Assembly: GCF_000025605.1 (NCBI RefSeq)
Contig: NC_013894.1
Span: 915,529 to 979,528, forward strand
Reading direction: 5' to 3'
DNA from: Thermocrinis albus DSM 14484
Lineage (GTDB): Bacteria > Aquificota > Aquificia > Aquificales > Aquificaceae
Length of the DNA stretch: 64,000 bases
The notes under the pieces are model-generated. The model did no database searches. It saw nothing but the letters and a program-made list of their open reading frames with translations, and had not been told where the DNA came from. The translations under genes and the position numbers were made by a program. Numbering within the stretch: the first letter of the stretch is position 1; every line of letters starts with the position of its first letter. Shown here piece after piece: positions 36,788 to 45,352 of the stretch.

Positions 36788-37298
36788 CTCGTATTGTTTG
36801 TCTCTGGAGTTTTCCATACTTTTCAAGGGCCAGCCTCCTACGAAGCCCACTCAACCTGTCTATGAAGGTTATTCCGTTGAGATGATCCAGCTCGTGCTGA
36901 AAAACTATAGCAGGGAAACCTTCCAGCTGGTACTCTTTTTCTTCTCCAGAAAGGTCCAGAGCTCTAAACCTCACCTTACTGTACCTTGTCACTTCCACCG
37001 AAAGGCCTGGAAAGGACAAACAGCCCTCCCTGTAGGTTATATGCCCTTCCGCTTCTATGAGTTGTGGGTTTATGAGAACCAGCTTCACGGGTGGGGATTC
37101 TCTTTTAGGTGTTGTGTCTATAACCATTATGCGTAGAGGCTCTCCTATCTGGTTGGCAGCGAGTCCTACGCCTTCCTCCGCGTACATGGTATCCCACATA
37201 TCCTGTACTAGCTTAAGTATCTCACTGTCTATAACGTCCACCTTTAGAGTTGGTTGCTTGAGAAGGGGATGAGGGTACTTCAGTACAGATCTCACCAT
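36774..37298 (-). CDS. def: Peptide deformylase
   Basis: A 174-residue deformylase with all three motifs: GVGLAANQIG, EGCLSFPG and QHELDH, supplying the Cys and two His metal ligands and the catalytic Glu. It removes the formyl group from nascent proteins. A TTG at 37307 is possible, but the ATG at 37298, 5 bp after the epmA stop, is preferred. It overlaps the SpoVG-like gene. Confidence 0.97.
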   Translation of the reverse strand: MVRSVLKYPHPLLKQPTLKVDVIDSEILKLVQDMWDTMYAEEGVGLAANQIGEPLRIMVIDTTPKRESPPVKLVLINPQLIEAEGHITYREGCLSFPGLSVEVTRYSKVRFRALDLSGEEKEYQLEGFPAIVFQHELDHLNGITFIDRLSGLRRRLALEKYGKLQRQTIRGEAD

Positions 37299-37303
37299 GG
37301 CTA

Positions 37304-38176
37304 TCAATAATAAATGAGTCTTCTTATGTCGTCAATGTTGTGGATCACCATAAAGAGTCTTTCCAGTCCTATGGAGCAGCCCGCACAGGGTGGCATACTC
37401 TCCATAGCTTTGATGAGTTCTTCATCTACAGGAAGATCCCTACCTCTGCTGAAGGTTTCCATCCTCTGCCTGATAATGGTGGGATCCGTCTCCTCCGTCC
37501 AGCCGTTGGCTATCTCCACACCCTTTATGTAAAGTTCGAATCTTTCTGCATAACCGTCTTTCACCTTGGAGTATATGGCAAGCCTTTGGGGAAACTTTAC
37601 CAAGAAGGTGGGTTTCTCCTGCCCTAAGTGTTTTTCTACGTCTATGTATACTCTGTAAAACAGAGCTTCCCAATCCTCCTGCATATCAAACTCGTATCCG
37701 TATGCCATAAGGTTGTTCTTAAATATCTCTTCCTCTTCAGAAAGGATAACACCCGCATATTCTTCAAAGGCCTCCTCTACCGTTACGGTCTCGTAATCTC
37801 CACTCAGTCCAAGGTACTTCAAAAGATCCACTATGTCCTGTATGAGGAGGTTGTAATCGGCATTTATCCTATACCACTCTAGCATGGTAAACTCAGGGTG
37901 ATGGAACCTTCCCCACTCACCGTTTCTAAAAACCTTGCATATCTGGAAAATGTCTTTTTTCTCCTTAGAAAGGATCTTTTTCATAGCGTGCTCGGGTGAT
38001 GTGTGGAGCCACATTTTCTTTTTTCCTTCCTTCTCCTTCACCAAAACTTCCATAGGTTCCACATTGGGATCTAAGTTGGGATACTGCTGAAGTATCGGAG
38101 TGTGAACCTCCAGAAAACCTCTCTCTTTAAAAAAACTTCTGACCTTATCTATAAACTTGGACCATTGGGATATCAT
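37304..38176 (-). CDS. epmA: EpmA/GenX: elongation factor P lysine ligase-like
   Basis: A 290-residue class-II lysyl-tRNA-synthetase-like catalytic domain without an anticodon-binding domain. EVHTPILQQYPNLDPNVEPM, LHTSPEHAMKKIL, FRNGEWGRFHHPEFTMLEWY (motif 2) and GCSIGLERLFMV (motif 3) are all visible. This length and lack of the OB domain match EpmA (PoxA/GenX), which attaches beta-lysine to EF-P; EpmB is not in the window. It heads a seven-gene operon down to rlmB. Confidence 0.93.
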   Translation of the reverse strand: MISQWSKFIDKVRSFFKERGFLEVHTPILQQYPNLDPNVEPMEVLVKEKEGKKKMWLHTSPEHAMKKILSKEKKDIFQICKVFRNGEWGRFHHPEFTMLEWYRINADYNLLIQDIVDLLKYLGLSGDYETVTVEEAFEEYAGVILSEEEEIFKNNLMAYGYEFDMQEDWEALFYRVYIDVEKHLGQEKPTFLVKFPQRLAIYSKVKDGYAERFELYIKGVEIANGWTEETDPTIIRQRMETFSRGRDLPVDEELIKAMESMPPCAGCSIGLERLFMVIHNIDDIRRLIYY

Positions 38177-38202
38177 CTGGAGTATTATAAACTATTTTGT
38201 CT

Positions 38203-38279
38203 TGGGGAGGGTGACGGGACTCGAACCCGCGACCCGTGGATCCACAGTCCACTGCTCTACCAGCTGAGCTACACCCTCC
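38203..38279 (-). tRNA. tRNA-His (GTG)
   Basis: A complete cloverleaf. The acceptor stem GAGGGTG pairs with CACCCTC; an extra G at position -1 (38279) faces C73, the hallmark of tRNA-His. The anticodon loop CTGTGGA carries GTG, and the T-loop TTCGAGT is standard. CCA is encoded (38205-38203), unlike in the tRNA-fMet of this window. Confidence 0.98.
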
Positions 38280-38292
38280 TTCTGTAAAAATA

Positions 38293-38298
38293 ATTATA
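38293..38298 (-). promoter_or_regulatory. -10 element of tRNA-His
   Basis: TATAAT on the minus strand, 13 bases before G-1 of the tRNA, with a weak -35 (TTTACT) about 17 bp further upstream. It overlaps the start codon of the divergent glycosyltransferase gene. Confidence 0.5.
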
Positions 38299-39602
38299 TG
38301 CATACCCTATCTTTAAGTAAAGGTCTTGTCTTTCTGTTCTTTGTTCTTGCCTTTCTATCATTGCTGCCTAACCTAAACACGTATGCCCTCCGCAACGAGG
38401 AAAGTAGACGGTTAGAGATAGCCTTTGAAATGTACAGTAGTGGAAATTACATGCAGCCTACCTTTATGGGGGAGTTGTACTTTAATAAACCACCTCTCTT
38501 TAACTGGTTGATAATCTTTGCTAGCAATCTTGTAGGATGGGGAGAGTTAACACCTCGGGTGGTGAGTGTTTTCTTCCTCTTCCTTACCTGCCTATCCACT
38601 GGGTTTTTTACCTATTACCTTTTTAGAAAGCTTGATTTATCTCTCCTTGCTTCTCTTGTATTTCTCACTTTCGGTAATGTTCTTTTCTTTTACGGATACC
38701 TCGGTGAGATAGATATGACCTTTACCTTCTTTGTGTCAGCCTTCATATTCATCCTTTATGTATCCCTCGATAAGCCTTATCTCTTTCCTTTGGCAGGATT
38801 CCTTGGAGGGTTAAGTTTCCTTCTTAAGGGATTTCCTGCCTTTGGCTTTTTCTTTCTTACCCTCTTTTCACTTCTGTTACAGAGAAAAGATCTAAGACCT
38901 GCCATTAGTCTGTGGTCTTTTTCAGCGTACTTTCTTCTTTTTGTGATACCCTTCCTTTGGCTCTTTGCCACTCCGTACCCCACTAAGTACCTAACTGCCC
39001 TCATTTCAGAAAGTAGTTCACGCTTTGAAGCCCAAAGAAGTTTGCTACATTACGCTTCTTTCTTCTTGATTTTTTTCAAGGATCTTCTTCCTCACTCTCT
39101 TCTGTTGTTGGTTGCTCTGATTACTCTCTTTAAAAAGAAGGAGCTCAGCTTACCTCACACCATTAGTTCCCTTTTATATGTTCTGTTTTTTAACCTTCTG
39201 CCATACTTGATAGCTCTATCCGGAGGAAGATATCTACTTCCCCTCTATCCTATAATGGCTGTTGTTGTGTCTTACTACTATCAGATAGCTTTAGAAAAGG
39301 GAAGATTCGCAAAGCTGTTTTACGTTTCTATGGTTTTTGTAATTTTTCTCAGGTTAGCCTACGGTCTTTTCTACTTTCCCTACTATTCGAGCAGAGATGA
39401 ATCTGAGAAAGTGATAGCTTATAAGCTTTATAAGGCTATTCCTTCTTCTACAGAGGTGGCGTGTGAATGTCCTCAAAGACATGGAGTGTGTGCCTATATC
39501 TCCCTCATGACAGGTAAACCTACCAAACGCATCATTTACGTACCTAACGCCAAGGCAGTCATCGTATGTCCCGAAGGGAAACCATCACTCCTTCTTAGAT
39601 AG
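38298..39602 (+). CDS. ArnT/PMT-type membrane glycosyltransferase
   Basis: A 434-residue GT-C enzyme with about ten transmembrane helices. The first luminal loop has NEESRRLEIAFEMYSSGNYMQPTFMGELYFNKPPLFNWL, matching the (D/E)E..Y...A..M...G....P...G..Y..KPP motif of PMT/ArnT proteins, which transfer sugars from polyprenyl phosphates to lipid A or other acceptors. A conserved GRYLLPLYP follows the core. The last ~60 residues contain CECPQRHGVC. The base composition is more T-rich than its neighbours because of the Leu/Phe content. The acceptor is unknown. Confidence 0.87.
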   Translation: MHTLSLSKGLVFLFFVLAFLSLLPNLNTYALRNEESRRLEIAFEMYSSGNYMQPTFMGELYFNKPPLFNWLIIFASNLVGWGELTPRVVSVFFLFLTCLSTGFFTYYLFRKLDLSLLASLVFLTFGNVLFFYGYLGEIDMTFTFFVSAFIFILYVSLDKPYLFPLAGFLGGLSFLLKGFPAFGFFFLTLFSLLLQRKDLRPAISLWSFSAYFLLFVIPFLWLFATPYPTKYLTALISESSSRFEAQRSLLHYASFFLIFFKDLLPHSLLLLVALITLFKKKELSLPHTISSLLYVLFFNLLPYLIALSGGRYLLPLYPIMAVVVSYYYQIALEKGRFAKLFYVSMVFVIFLRLAYGLFYFPYYSSRDESEKVIAYKLYKAIPSSTEVACECPQRHGVCAYISLMTGKPTKRIIYVPNAKAVIVCPEGKPSLLLR

Positions 39603-40199
39603 TTGGAATGGGATCTTGAGGACTTTTCTCTCTTTTCCTATACTGTACTGGATTACCAAGGTAAGGTTATCCCCGCTCTGTACGTGTGGAAAGTACACAA
39701 AACCTTCCGTCCATTGGTTTGGTGGTAGGCTCCCGTATCGGAAAGCCTTGTTTACCACATCAGGATACACAAACCTTCTCGGTTCGTAGTAAGGATACCA
39801 ACCTATCCCCCACCAGAAGGGATAGGCATAGTAACCGTAACCCAACGATACAGAGAAGGTGGTGGAGTAAGAGACGTAAACTTCCGATGGAGGGATGGGT
39901 TTTATCTGCCTGTCACCCGCCAGTATATAAACGCCATCGGAGGCTACCTCCAGTGTATCCTGAGAGGAGTTCTTCACCTTTATAAACACCGGCAAGTAGT
40001 ATCTCGTAAGGTCACTGGGAGAATAACGCCAGGAGCCGAAGGATACTTCCCACTGGGTCTTCCCATCTTGGTACAAGGCTCTGCTGTCCTGTATCTGCAA
40101 ACCTTCGGAAGGTAAAGGTAGATAGGTGTATCTTACCGCACATCCCCAAGTAAGGAGAGAAAAGGCGGCTACAATAAGAGGACCTCTCACCCTTCTCAT
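39585..40199 (-). CDS. Predicted lipoprotein, unknown function
   Basis: A 204-residue protein with a signal peptide and lipobox (FSLLTWGC, Cys20). The rest is beta-rich, with an aromatic GYGYYAYPFWWGIGWYPYYEP segment, and looks like an Ig-like outer-membrane-anchored domain. I recognise no named family. It is divergent from the aldehyde dehydrogenase across 22 bp and its 3' end overlaps the glycosyltransferase. Confidence 0.77.
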   Translation of the reverse strand: MRRVRGPLIVAAFSLLTWGCAVRYTYLPLPSEGLQIQDSRALYQDGKTQWEVSFGSWRYSPSDLTRYYLPVFIKVKNSSQDTLEVASDGVYILAGDRQIKPIPPSEVYVSYSTTFSVSLGYGYYAYPFWWGIGWYPYYEPRRFVYPDVVNKAFRYGSLPPNQWTEGFVYFPHVQSGDNLTLVIQYSIGKERKVLKIPFQLSKKE

Positions 40200-40221
40200 G
40201 CTTCGTTATAATTTAAGTCTT
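40200..40221. promoter_or_regulatory. 22-bp divergent promoter region, lipoprotein / aldehyde dehydrogenase
   Basis: The two start codons are 22 bp apart. GTTATAAT holds TATAAT (40207-40212) on the plus strand, 9 bases before the ATG, and the same block gives TATAAC on the minus strand, about 6 bases before the other ATG. Both mRNAs would have leaders of only a few bases. Confidence 0.5.
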
Positions 40222-41655
40222 ATGCTGGAAAAACCTCTCATATTAGGTGGGGAACGCAGAAGTACAGGCAAATGGCTGGATGTTGTATATCCTTACACCG
40301 GTGAGGTGATAGGTAGGGCTTCCTTGGCCTCTGAGGAGGATGTTCACACTGCGGTAGAAAGAGCGATAGAAGGCCATAAACAGATGGCCTCTCTTACTCC
40401 TTACGAAAGATATAGGATCCTCATGAAAGCTGCTCAGCTTCTGGAAGAGAGAGCTGAAGTCTTTGCCAGAACTCTGGTACTGGAAGTAGGGAAGACTATA
40501 AGGGAAGCGCGGACGGAGGTACAGAGGGCTCTGCAAACTCTCATCTTTTCGGCGGAAGAGGCAAAGAGAATAGGGGGTGAAGTTATACCTTTGGACGCGC
40601 ATCCTAACGGAAAGGGTAAGGTGGGTTTCTACATAAGGGAGCCAGTAGGTATAGTGGGTGCTATAACTCCCTTCAACTTTCCCCTCAACCTTTCCATGCA
40701 TAAGGTGGCACCGGCTCTGGCCGCTGGGAACGCTGTGATTTTGAAGCCTTCTGAGAGGACTCCCCTGACACCCATAATGCTGGGAGAGCTTCTTCTTGAG
40801 GCTGGTGTCCCTCCTATGGCTATATCAGTACTTCCTGGTTTCGGTGATGTAGGTAAGGCCATAAGTACCCATCCTCAGATAAGGGTTATATCTTTCACAG
40901 GAAGCAGGAAGGTGGGGGACATTATAACAAGACAGGCCGGTATTAAAAAGGTGGTTTTGGAACTGGGATCTAACTCAGCCGTGGTAGTTCATAAAGATGG
41001 TGATATAACGAAAGCTGTTCAGAAGGTTATAGCTGGAGGTTACGCTATAGCCGGTCAGGTGTGCATCTCTGTTCAGAGAGTTTTTGTACACGAGGAGGTT
41101 TACGAAAAGTTTCTTATGGAACTGACATCTCAGGTGGAGAAGCTGAAAGTGGGAGACCCTATGGATGAAAGTACGGACGTGGGACCTATGATAAGCGTTT
41201 CGGAAGTGGAGAGAATTCAAAGCTGGATAGACGAAGCTGTCAGTATGGGTGCCCAGTTGGTAACTGGTGGTGTTTCCTGCGGTGATAAGGTAGCCAGCAT
41301 CCTTACCCCTACCGTGGTGAGTTTGGTACCATCCAACGCCAAGCTGTTCAGGGAGGAGGCCTTTGCTCCCGTAGTGGTGGTTAATCCTTACAGGGAGGTG
41401 GATGAAGCTATAAGTATGGTAAACGATTCTGACTACGGTCTTCAAGTTGGTGTGTTTACGAGAGATATAAAAGTGGCGTGGGAGTTTATAAGAGGTGTCC
41501 AGGCCGGTGGAGTTCTCATCAACGAAGGACCCAACTTTAGAGCCGATCACATGCCCTACGGAGGTGTAAAACAGTCCGGCATAGGAAGGGAGGGACCACG
41601 CTTTGCTATAGAGGACTACACGGAGGTAAAGATGGTTATATTTGATCTCAGTTGA
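40222..41655 (+). CDS. Aldehyde dehydrogenase family protein (lactaldehyde/GAPN-like)
   Basis: A 477-residue NAD(P)-dependent [45 protein letters not shown], the general-base Glu in VLELGSN and the nucleophile Cys in AGQVCISVQR are all in place. The overall pattern is closest to archaeal-type lactaldehyde or non-phosphorylating glyceraldehyde-3-phosphate dehydrogenases; the substrate is not certain. The frame is open to 40126, but the extension lies inside the lipoprotein gene, so the ATG at 40222 after TATAAT is chosen. Confidence 0.94.
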   Translation: MLEKPLILGGERRSTGKWLDVVYPYTGEVIGRASLASEEDVHTAVERAIEGHKQMASLTPYERYRILMKAAQLLEERAEVFARTLVLEVGKTIREARTEVQRALQTLIFSAEEAKRIGGEVIPLDAHPNGKGKVGFYIREPVGIVGAITPFNFPLNLSMHKVAPALAAGNAVILKPSERTPLTPIMLGELLLEAGVPPMAISVLPGFGDVGKAISTHPQIRVISFTGSRKVGDIITRQAGIKKVVLELGSNSAVVVHKDGDITKAVQKVIAGGYAIAGQVCISVQRVFVHEEVYEKFLMELTSQVEKLKVGDPMDESTDVGPMISVSEVERIQSWIDEAVSMGAQLVTGGVSCGDKVASILTPTVVSLVPSNAKLFREEAFAPVVVVNPYREVDEAISMVNDSDYGLQVGVFTRDIKVAWEFIRGVQAGGVLINEGPNFRADHMPYGGVKQSGIGREGPRFAIEDYTEVKMVIFDLS

Positions 41656-41663
41656 GGTATGCC

Positions 41664-42479
41664 ATGTCAGATGTAAGTTTTCTGATAGCCTTCAGTGCCG
41701 GTCTTCTGTCCTTTCTCTCACCTTGTGTACTACCCATAATTCCCGGTTACATATCTTACCTTTCGGGTATGGGTGGTACTGGAAGAGCAGGTCGTGTAGT
41801 TCTCTCCGCTTTTTTCTTTGTTCTTGGTTTCACTGTGGTATTTACTCTCATGGGTGCAAGCGCCACCTTCGTAGGCCAGCTACTGAGAGATTATCAACTA
41901 TACATAGCGCGTCTGGGTGGTGGTCTTGTGGTGTTCTTTGGATTTCACTTTGCCGGTCTTTTCCTCAGAGAGAACTTTATGAGAGAGTTTGGTGCCATCA
42001 TGGCCTTCACAGTGGCCCTCTACACCTTTGGAGTTTTGAGTCAGAGGACCTTTATGGATGTGTTGGGTGTGCTCCTTGTGGTCTTAGCTCTCTATCTTCT
42101 TAACGTACACCAGAAACTTTATCAGCAGATGAGGTTAGAAAGTAAGGGACAGCTTCCTATAGTGGGTTCCTTCTTGGTGGGTGTTGCCTTTGCATCGGGT
42201 TGGACTCCCTGTATTGGTCCCGTCCTGGGTACAATTCTCCTCTACGCGTCTCAACAAGAAACAGCAAGGCAAGGTGCCTTGCTTCTCCTCTCCTACTCCA
42301 TGGGTTTAGGAGTGCCTTTCATACTGGCCGGACTTTTCCTTTCTGCTTTTTTGGGGTTTGTCAGGCGTTTCAGCAAGTTCTTTAGGTGGGTGGAGATAGT
42401 GGGTGGTGTCCTGTTGGTGACGATAGGGCTTCTGTTGGCTACCGGGAAACTGGCTGTTCTGTCCGGTGTGCTACAATGA
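41664..42479 (+). CDS. ccdA: Cytochrome c biogenesis protein CcdA
   Basis: A 271-residue membrane thiol carrier with about six or seven helices. SPCVLPIIPGYISYLSGM and GWTPCIGPVLGTIL carry the two redox cysteines that pass electrons across the membrane. It supports cytochrome c assembly together with ResB (34911). A TTG at 41652 is in frame, but the ATG at 41664 has GAGG 7 bases upstream. Its stop overlaps hisH (ATGA). Confidence 0.93.
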   Translation: MSDVSFLIAFSAGLLSFLSPCVLPIIPGYISYLSGMGGTGRAGRVVLSAFFFVLGFTVVFTLMGASATFVGQLLRDYQLYIARLGGGLVVFFGFHFAGLFLRENFMREFGAIMAFTVALYTFGVLSQRTFMDVLGVLLVVLALYLLNVHQKLYQQMRLESKGQLPIVGSFLVGVAFASGWTPCIGPVLGTILLYASQQETARQGALLLLSYSMGLGVPFILAGLFLSAFLGFVRRFSKFFRWVEIVGGVLLVTIGLLLATGKLAVLSGVLQ

Positions 42480-43090
42480 GGGTTGCACTGGTAGATTACG
42501 GTATGGGAAACTTGCTAAGTGTAAGAAAGGCTCTTCAGGTGGTGGGTCTTGAAGTTGTTCAGACATCAGATCCTGACTTTCTGCCAGAGGCCGATGCTAT
42601 AGTTCTTCCTGGTGTAGGAGCTTTTAGGGATGCTGTTAGAAACCTTAAGGCCAGTGGTATCTGGGACCAACTCAAGAAACAGATAGAGGAAGGGAAACCC
42701 TTCTTGGGAATTTGCTTAGGACTACAGCTTCTCTTTGAGAGAAGTTATGAGTTTGGAGAGGAGGAGGGTCTAGGAGTACTGAGGGGAGAGGTGGTTTTAC
42801 TACCTCACACTGTGCGTGTACCCCACATAGGTTGGAACCAGATATTCAGAAAAAAAGACTCTCCGGTACTGGAGGGTGTACCAGATGGTGCTTACCTTTA
42901 CTTTGTCCATTCCTACCACGTGGTACCTAAGGACCCATCCTGTATCCTCACTGTTACCGACTATGGTATAGACTTTGTATCTTCGGTAGAATGGGAGAAC
43001 GTTCTGGCGGTGCAGTTTCATCCCGAAAAGAGTCAGAAGATGGGTTTAAGGATCCTGAAAAACTGGGCGAAGAGGATAATGGATGGCTAA
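42476..43090 (+). CDS. hisH: Imidazole glycerol phosphate synthase glutaminase subunit
   Basis: A 204-residue class-I amidotransferase: DYGMGNLLSVRKAL start, LPGVGAFRDA, the nucleophile in GICLGLQLLFE, and VQFHPEKSQ with the His and Glu of the triad. It supplies ammonia to HisF in histidine synthesis; hisF is not adjacent. The frame runs back to 42386, inside ccdA, but homology starts at the ATG at 42476. Confidence 0.97.
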   Translation: MRVALVDYGMGNLLSVRKALQVVGLEVVQTSDPDFLPEADAIVLPGVGAFRDAVRNLKASGIWDQLKKQIEEGKPFLGICLGLQLLFERSYEFGEEEGLGVLRGEVVLLPHTVRVPHIGWNQIFRKKDSPVLEGVPDGAYLYFVHSYHVVPKDPSCILTVTDYGIDFVSSVEWENVLAVQFHPEKSQKMGLRILKNWAKRIMDG

Positions 43091-43751
43091 ACTCTGCATA
43101 GCTCTTGACACTCACATAGAGAAGGCTCTGTCCCTGATAGAAGCTCTTGCAGGACTTCCTATAGTTTTTAAGGTAGGACCTTCCATGATTCTGGATCATC
43201 ACAGAAGGGTTGTAGATGCCGTAAAGGAGAGAGGTTTCGAGCTTTTTTTAGATTTAAAACTTCACGATATTCCCAACACTGTGGCTTTAGCTGTGGAATC
43301 TGCCGAGAGATTAAGTGCCGATTATCTCACCCTTCATCTTTCCTCTGGATACGAGGCTCTGAAAGCCGCCGTTGAGGTAAGAAGAAAGATAAAACTGCTA
43401 GGTGTTGCTCTTCTTACAAGTCTAGATGAAGATTTCCTTAGGGATGTGGGGGTGTGCCTTCCCAAAGATGAGTACTTTACAAAACTCATGGATGTAGGAA
43501 TAAAAGCTGGTATAGATGGTTTTGTATGCTCAGTTTACGAACTACCTATAGTGAAGGAGAGAGGTTTCATGGCGGTGGTGCCGGGCGTAAGGGTTGAGGG
43601 TGACCCTACCGATGACCAAAAAAGGGTGGCTACGCTAAGGGAGGCTGTGGAGGGTAAAGCGGATATGGTGGTTGTAGGTAGAAGCATTCTGAGGGCAGAG
43701 GACCCAATCAAACGCGTGGAAGAAATCTTACACCTCTTGACGAAAGATTAA
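43083..43751 (+). CDS. pyrF: Orotidine 5'-phosphate decarboxylase
   Basis: A 222-residue TIM-barrel enzyme. CIALDT, KVGPSMI, the catalytic FLDLKLHDIPNTV and the phosphate-binding VPGVR and VVVGRSI are all present. It makes UMP from OMP. It overlaps hisH by 8 bp. The -35 of the leuA promoter lies in its last codons. Confidence 0.97.
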   Translation: MAKLCIALDTHIEKALSLIEALAGLPIVFKVGPSMILDHHRRVVDAVKERGFELFLDLKLHDIPNTVALAVESAERLSADYLTLHLSSGYEALKAAVEVRRKIKLLGVALLTSLDEDFLRDVGVCLPKDEYFTKLMDVGIKAGIDGFVCSVYELPIVKERGFMAVVPGVRVEGDPTDDQKRVATLREAVEGKADMVVVGRSILRAEDPIKRVEEILHLLTKD

Positions 43752-43767
43752 TTGAGAATTATTATCA
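43737..43767 (+). promoter_or_regulatory. leuA promoter with overlapping Fur-like palindrome
   Basis: TTGACG (43737-43742) and TATTAT (43760-43765) with a 17-bp spacer form a good sigma-70 promoter. TGAGAATTATTATCA (43753-43767) overlaps the spacer and the -10. It fits the 7-1-7 Fur consensus TGATAATNATTATCA with one change, so a bound regulator would block polymerase. Confidence 0.6.
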
Positions 43768-43792
43768 TCTACACTAAGGAGGTAAAAGAGCT

Positions 43793-45352
43793 ATGGAAAA
43801 AGTTTACATCTTTGATACTACTTTGAGAGACGGAGAACAGGCACCGGGGTTTTCCATGACTTCGGAAGAAAAACTCCAGATGGCCCTCCAGTTGGCGCGC
43901 TTGGGTGTAGATGTTCTGGAAGCTGGGTTTGCCGCAGCTTCTAAAGGTGATTACGAAGCTGTGAAACTTATAGCTCAGGAGGTTAAAGGTCCTGTTATAT
44001 GTTCTCTCGCTAGAGCTCTTGAGAAAGACATAGATCTTGCTGCGGAAGCTTTGGCACCTGCTGAAAGGAAAAGGATACACACCTTCATAGCTACATCCGA
44101 GATACACATGCGCTACAAACTGAGGATGTCTCCCCAAGATGTGTTGGAGAGGGCAAAGAGAGCTGTGTCTTATGCCAGAAGGTACACGGATGATGTAGAG
44201 TTTTCGTGTGAAGATGCCACAAGAAGTCAGAGGGAGTTTCTCTACCGAGTCATAGAGGAGGCCATAAAGGCCGGAGCTACCGTCATCAATATACCTGACA
44301 CGGTGGGTTATTCCGTACCAGAGGAGTTTGCCCAGCTCATAGAGGACATAAGAAACAATGTCCCTAATATAGACAAGGTCATAATAAGTGTTCACTGTCA
44401 CGACGATCTTGGGTTGGCTGTAGCTAACTCCCTCATGGCTGTTAAACATGGTGCCAGACAGGTGGAGTGCACCATAAACGGTATAGGAGAGAGAGCAGGA
44501 AACGCCGCTCTGGAAGAGGTGGTTATGGCTCTTAAAGTGAGAAAGGACTTCTTTGGAGATCTTTATACTTCCATCAACACCAAAGAGATATATAAGACCA
44601 GTAGACTCCTGTGTCGCATAACCGGTAGCTTTGTACAGCCCAATAAGGCCATAGTAGGTGACAACGCTTTCTCTCACGAATCTGGCATACACCAGCACGG
44701 AGTGTTGTCTAATCCCCTCACCTATGAGATAATGAATCCGGAAGATGTAGGATTTCCCTCCAGCAGGATAATTCTCGGAAAGCATTCAGGACGCCACGCC
44801 CTTAAGAAGAAACTGCAGCAGATGGGCATAGAAGTATCCGAAGCCGAGTTGGAGAGGATCTTTGAGAAGTTTAAAGAACTGGCCGATAAGAAGAAGGAGA
44901 TATACGACGAAGATTTGGAAGCGTTGGTGTATGAGGAAGTTATGAAACTACCTGACGATCAACCTGTCTCCGTCTTGCACTATCAGGTACAGACGGGGGA
45001 CAAACTTCTTCCTACCGCTACCGTTGTTATACGGTATATGGGTCAGGAAAGGACAGCCACCGCAACAGGAAACGGTCCGGTGGATGCTGTTATAAAGGCC
45101 ATACAGAAAGCTCTGGACCTTGACACTAAACTTCTGGATTTCTCCATAAAAGCTCTCACCCCCAACACAGACGCACAGGCTGAGGCTAGACTGGTTATAG
45201 AGCTGGACGGTGTTAGGTCTTCCGGTAGGGGTGTGGATGTGGACATTATAAAAGCCAGTGTGGTGGGTTTTGTGGACGCCGTTAACAGAGCGCTTCTGAG
45301 GAAGAGCTACATCCTATCTAAGGATCGTATAAGGGAGGAGGGGACCGTTTGA
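43793..45352 (+). CDS. leuA: 2-isopropylmalate synthase
   Basis: A 519-residue LeuA: FDTTLRDGEQAPGFSM, ATSEIHM, VEFSCEDATRS, SVHCHDDLGLAVANSL, NGIGERAGNAALEEVV and HESGIHQHG are typical, followed by the C-terminal leucine-binding regulatory domain. It makes 2-isopropylmalate from 2-oxoisovalerate and acetyl-CoA. AAGGAGGT precedes the ATG. The final 46 bp overlap convergent selD. Confidence 0.95.
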   Translation: MEKVYIFDTTLRDGEQAPGFSMTSEEKLQMALQLARLGVDVLEAGFAAASKGDYEAVKLIAQEVKGPVICSLARALEKDIDLAAEALAPAERKRIHTFIATSEIHMRYKLRMSPQDVLERAKRAVSYARRYTDDVEFSCEDATRSQREFLYRVIEEAIKAGATVINIPDTVGYSVPEEFAQLIEDIRNNVPNIDKVIISVHCHDDLGLAVANSLMAVKHGARQVECTINGIGERAGNAALEEVVMALKVRKDFFGDLYTSINTKEIYKTSRLLCRITGSFVQPNKAIVGDNAFSHESGIHQHGVLSNPLTYEIMNPEDVGFPSSRIILGKHSGRHALKKKLQQMGIEVSEAELERIFEKFKELADKKKEIYDEDLEALVYEEVMKLPDDQPVSVLHYQVQTGDKLLPTATVVIRYMGQERTATATGNGPVDAVIKAIQKALDLDTKLLDFSIKALTPNTDAQAEARLVIELDGVRSSGRGVDVDIIKASVVGFVDAVNRALLRKSYILSKDRIREEGTV

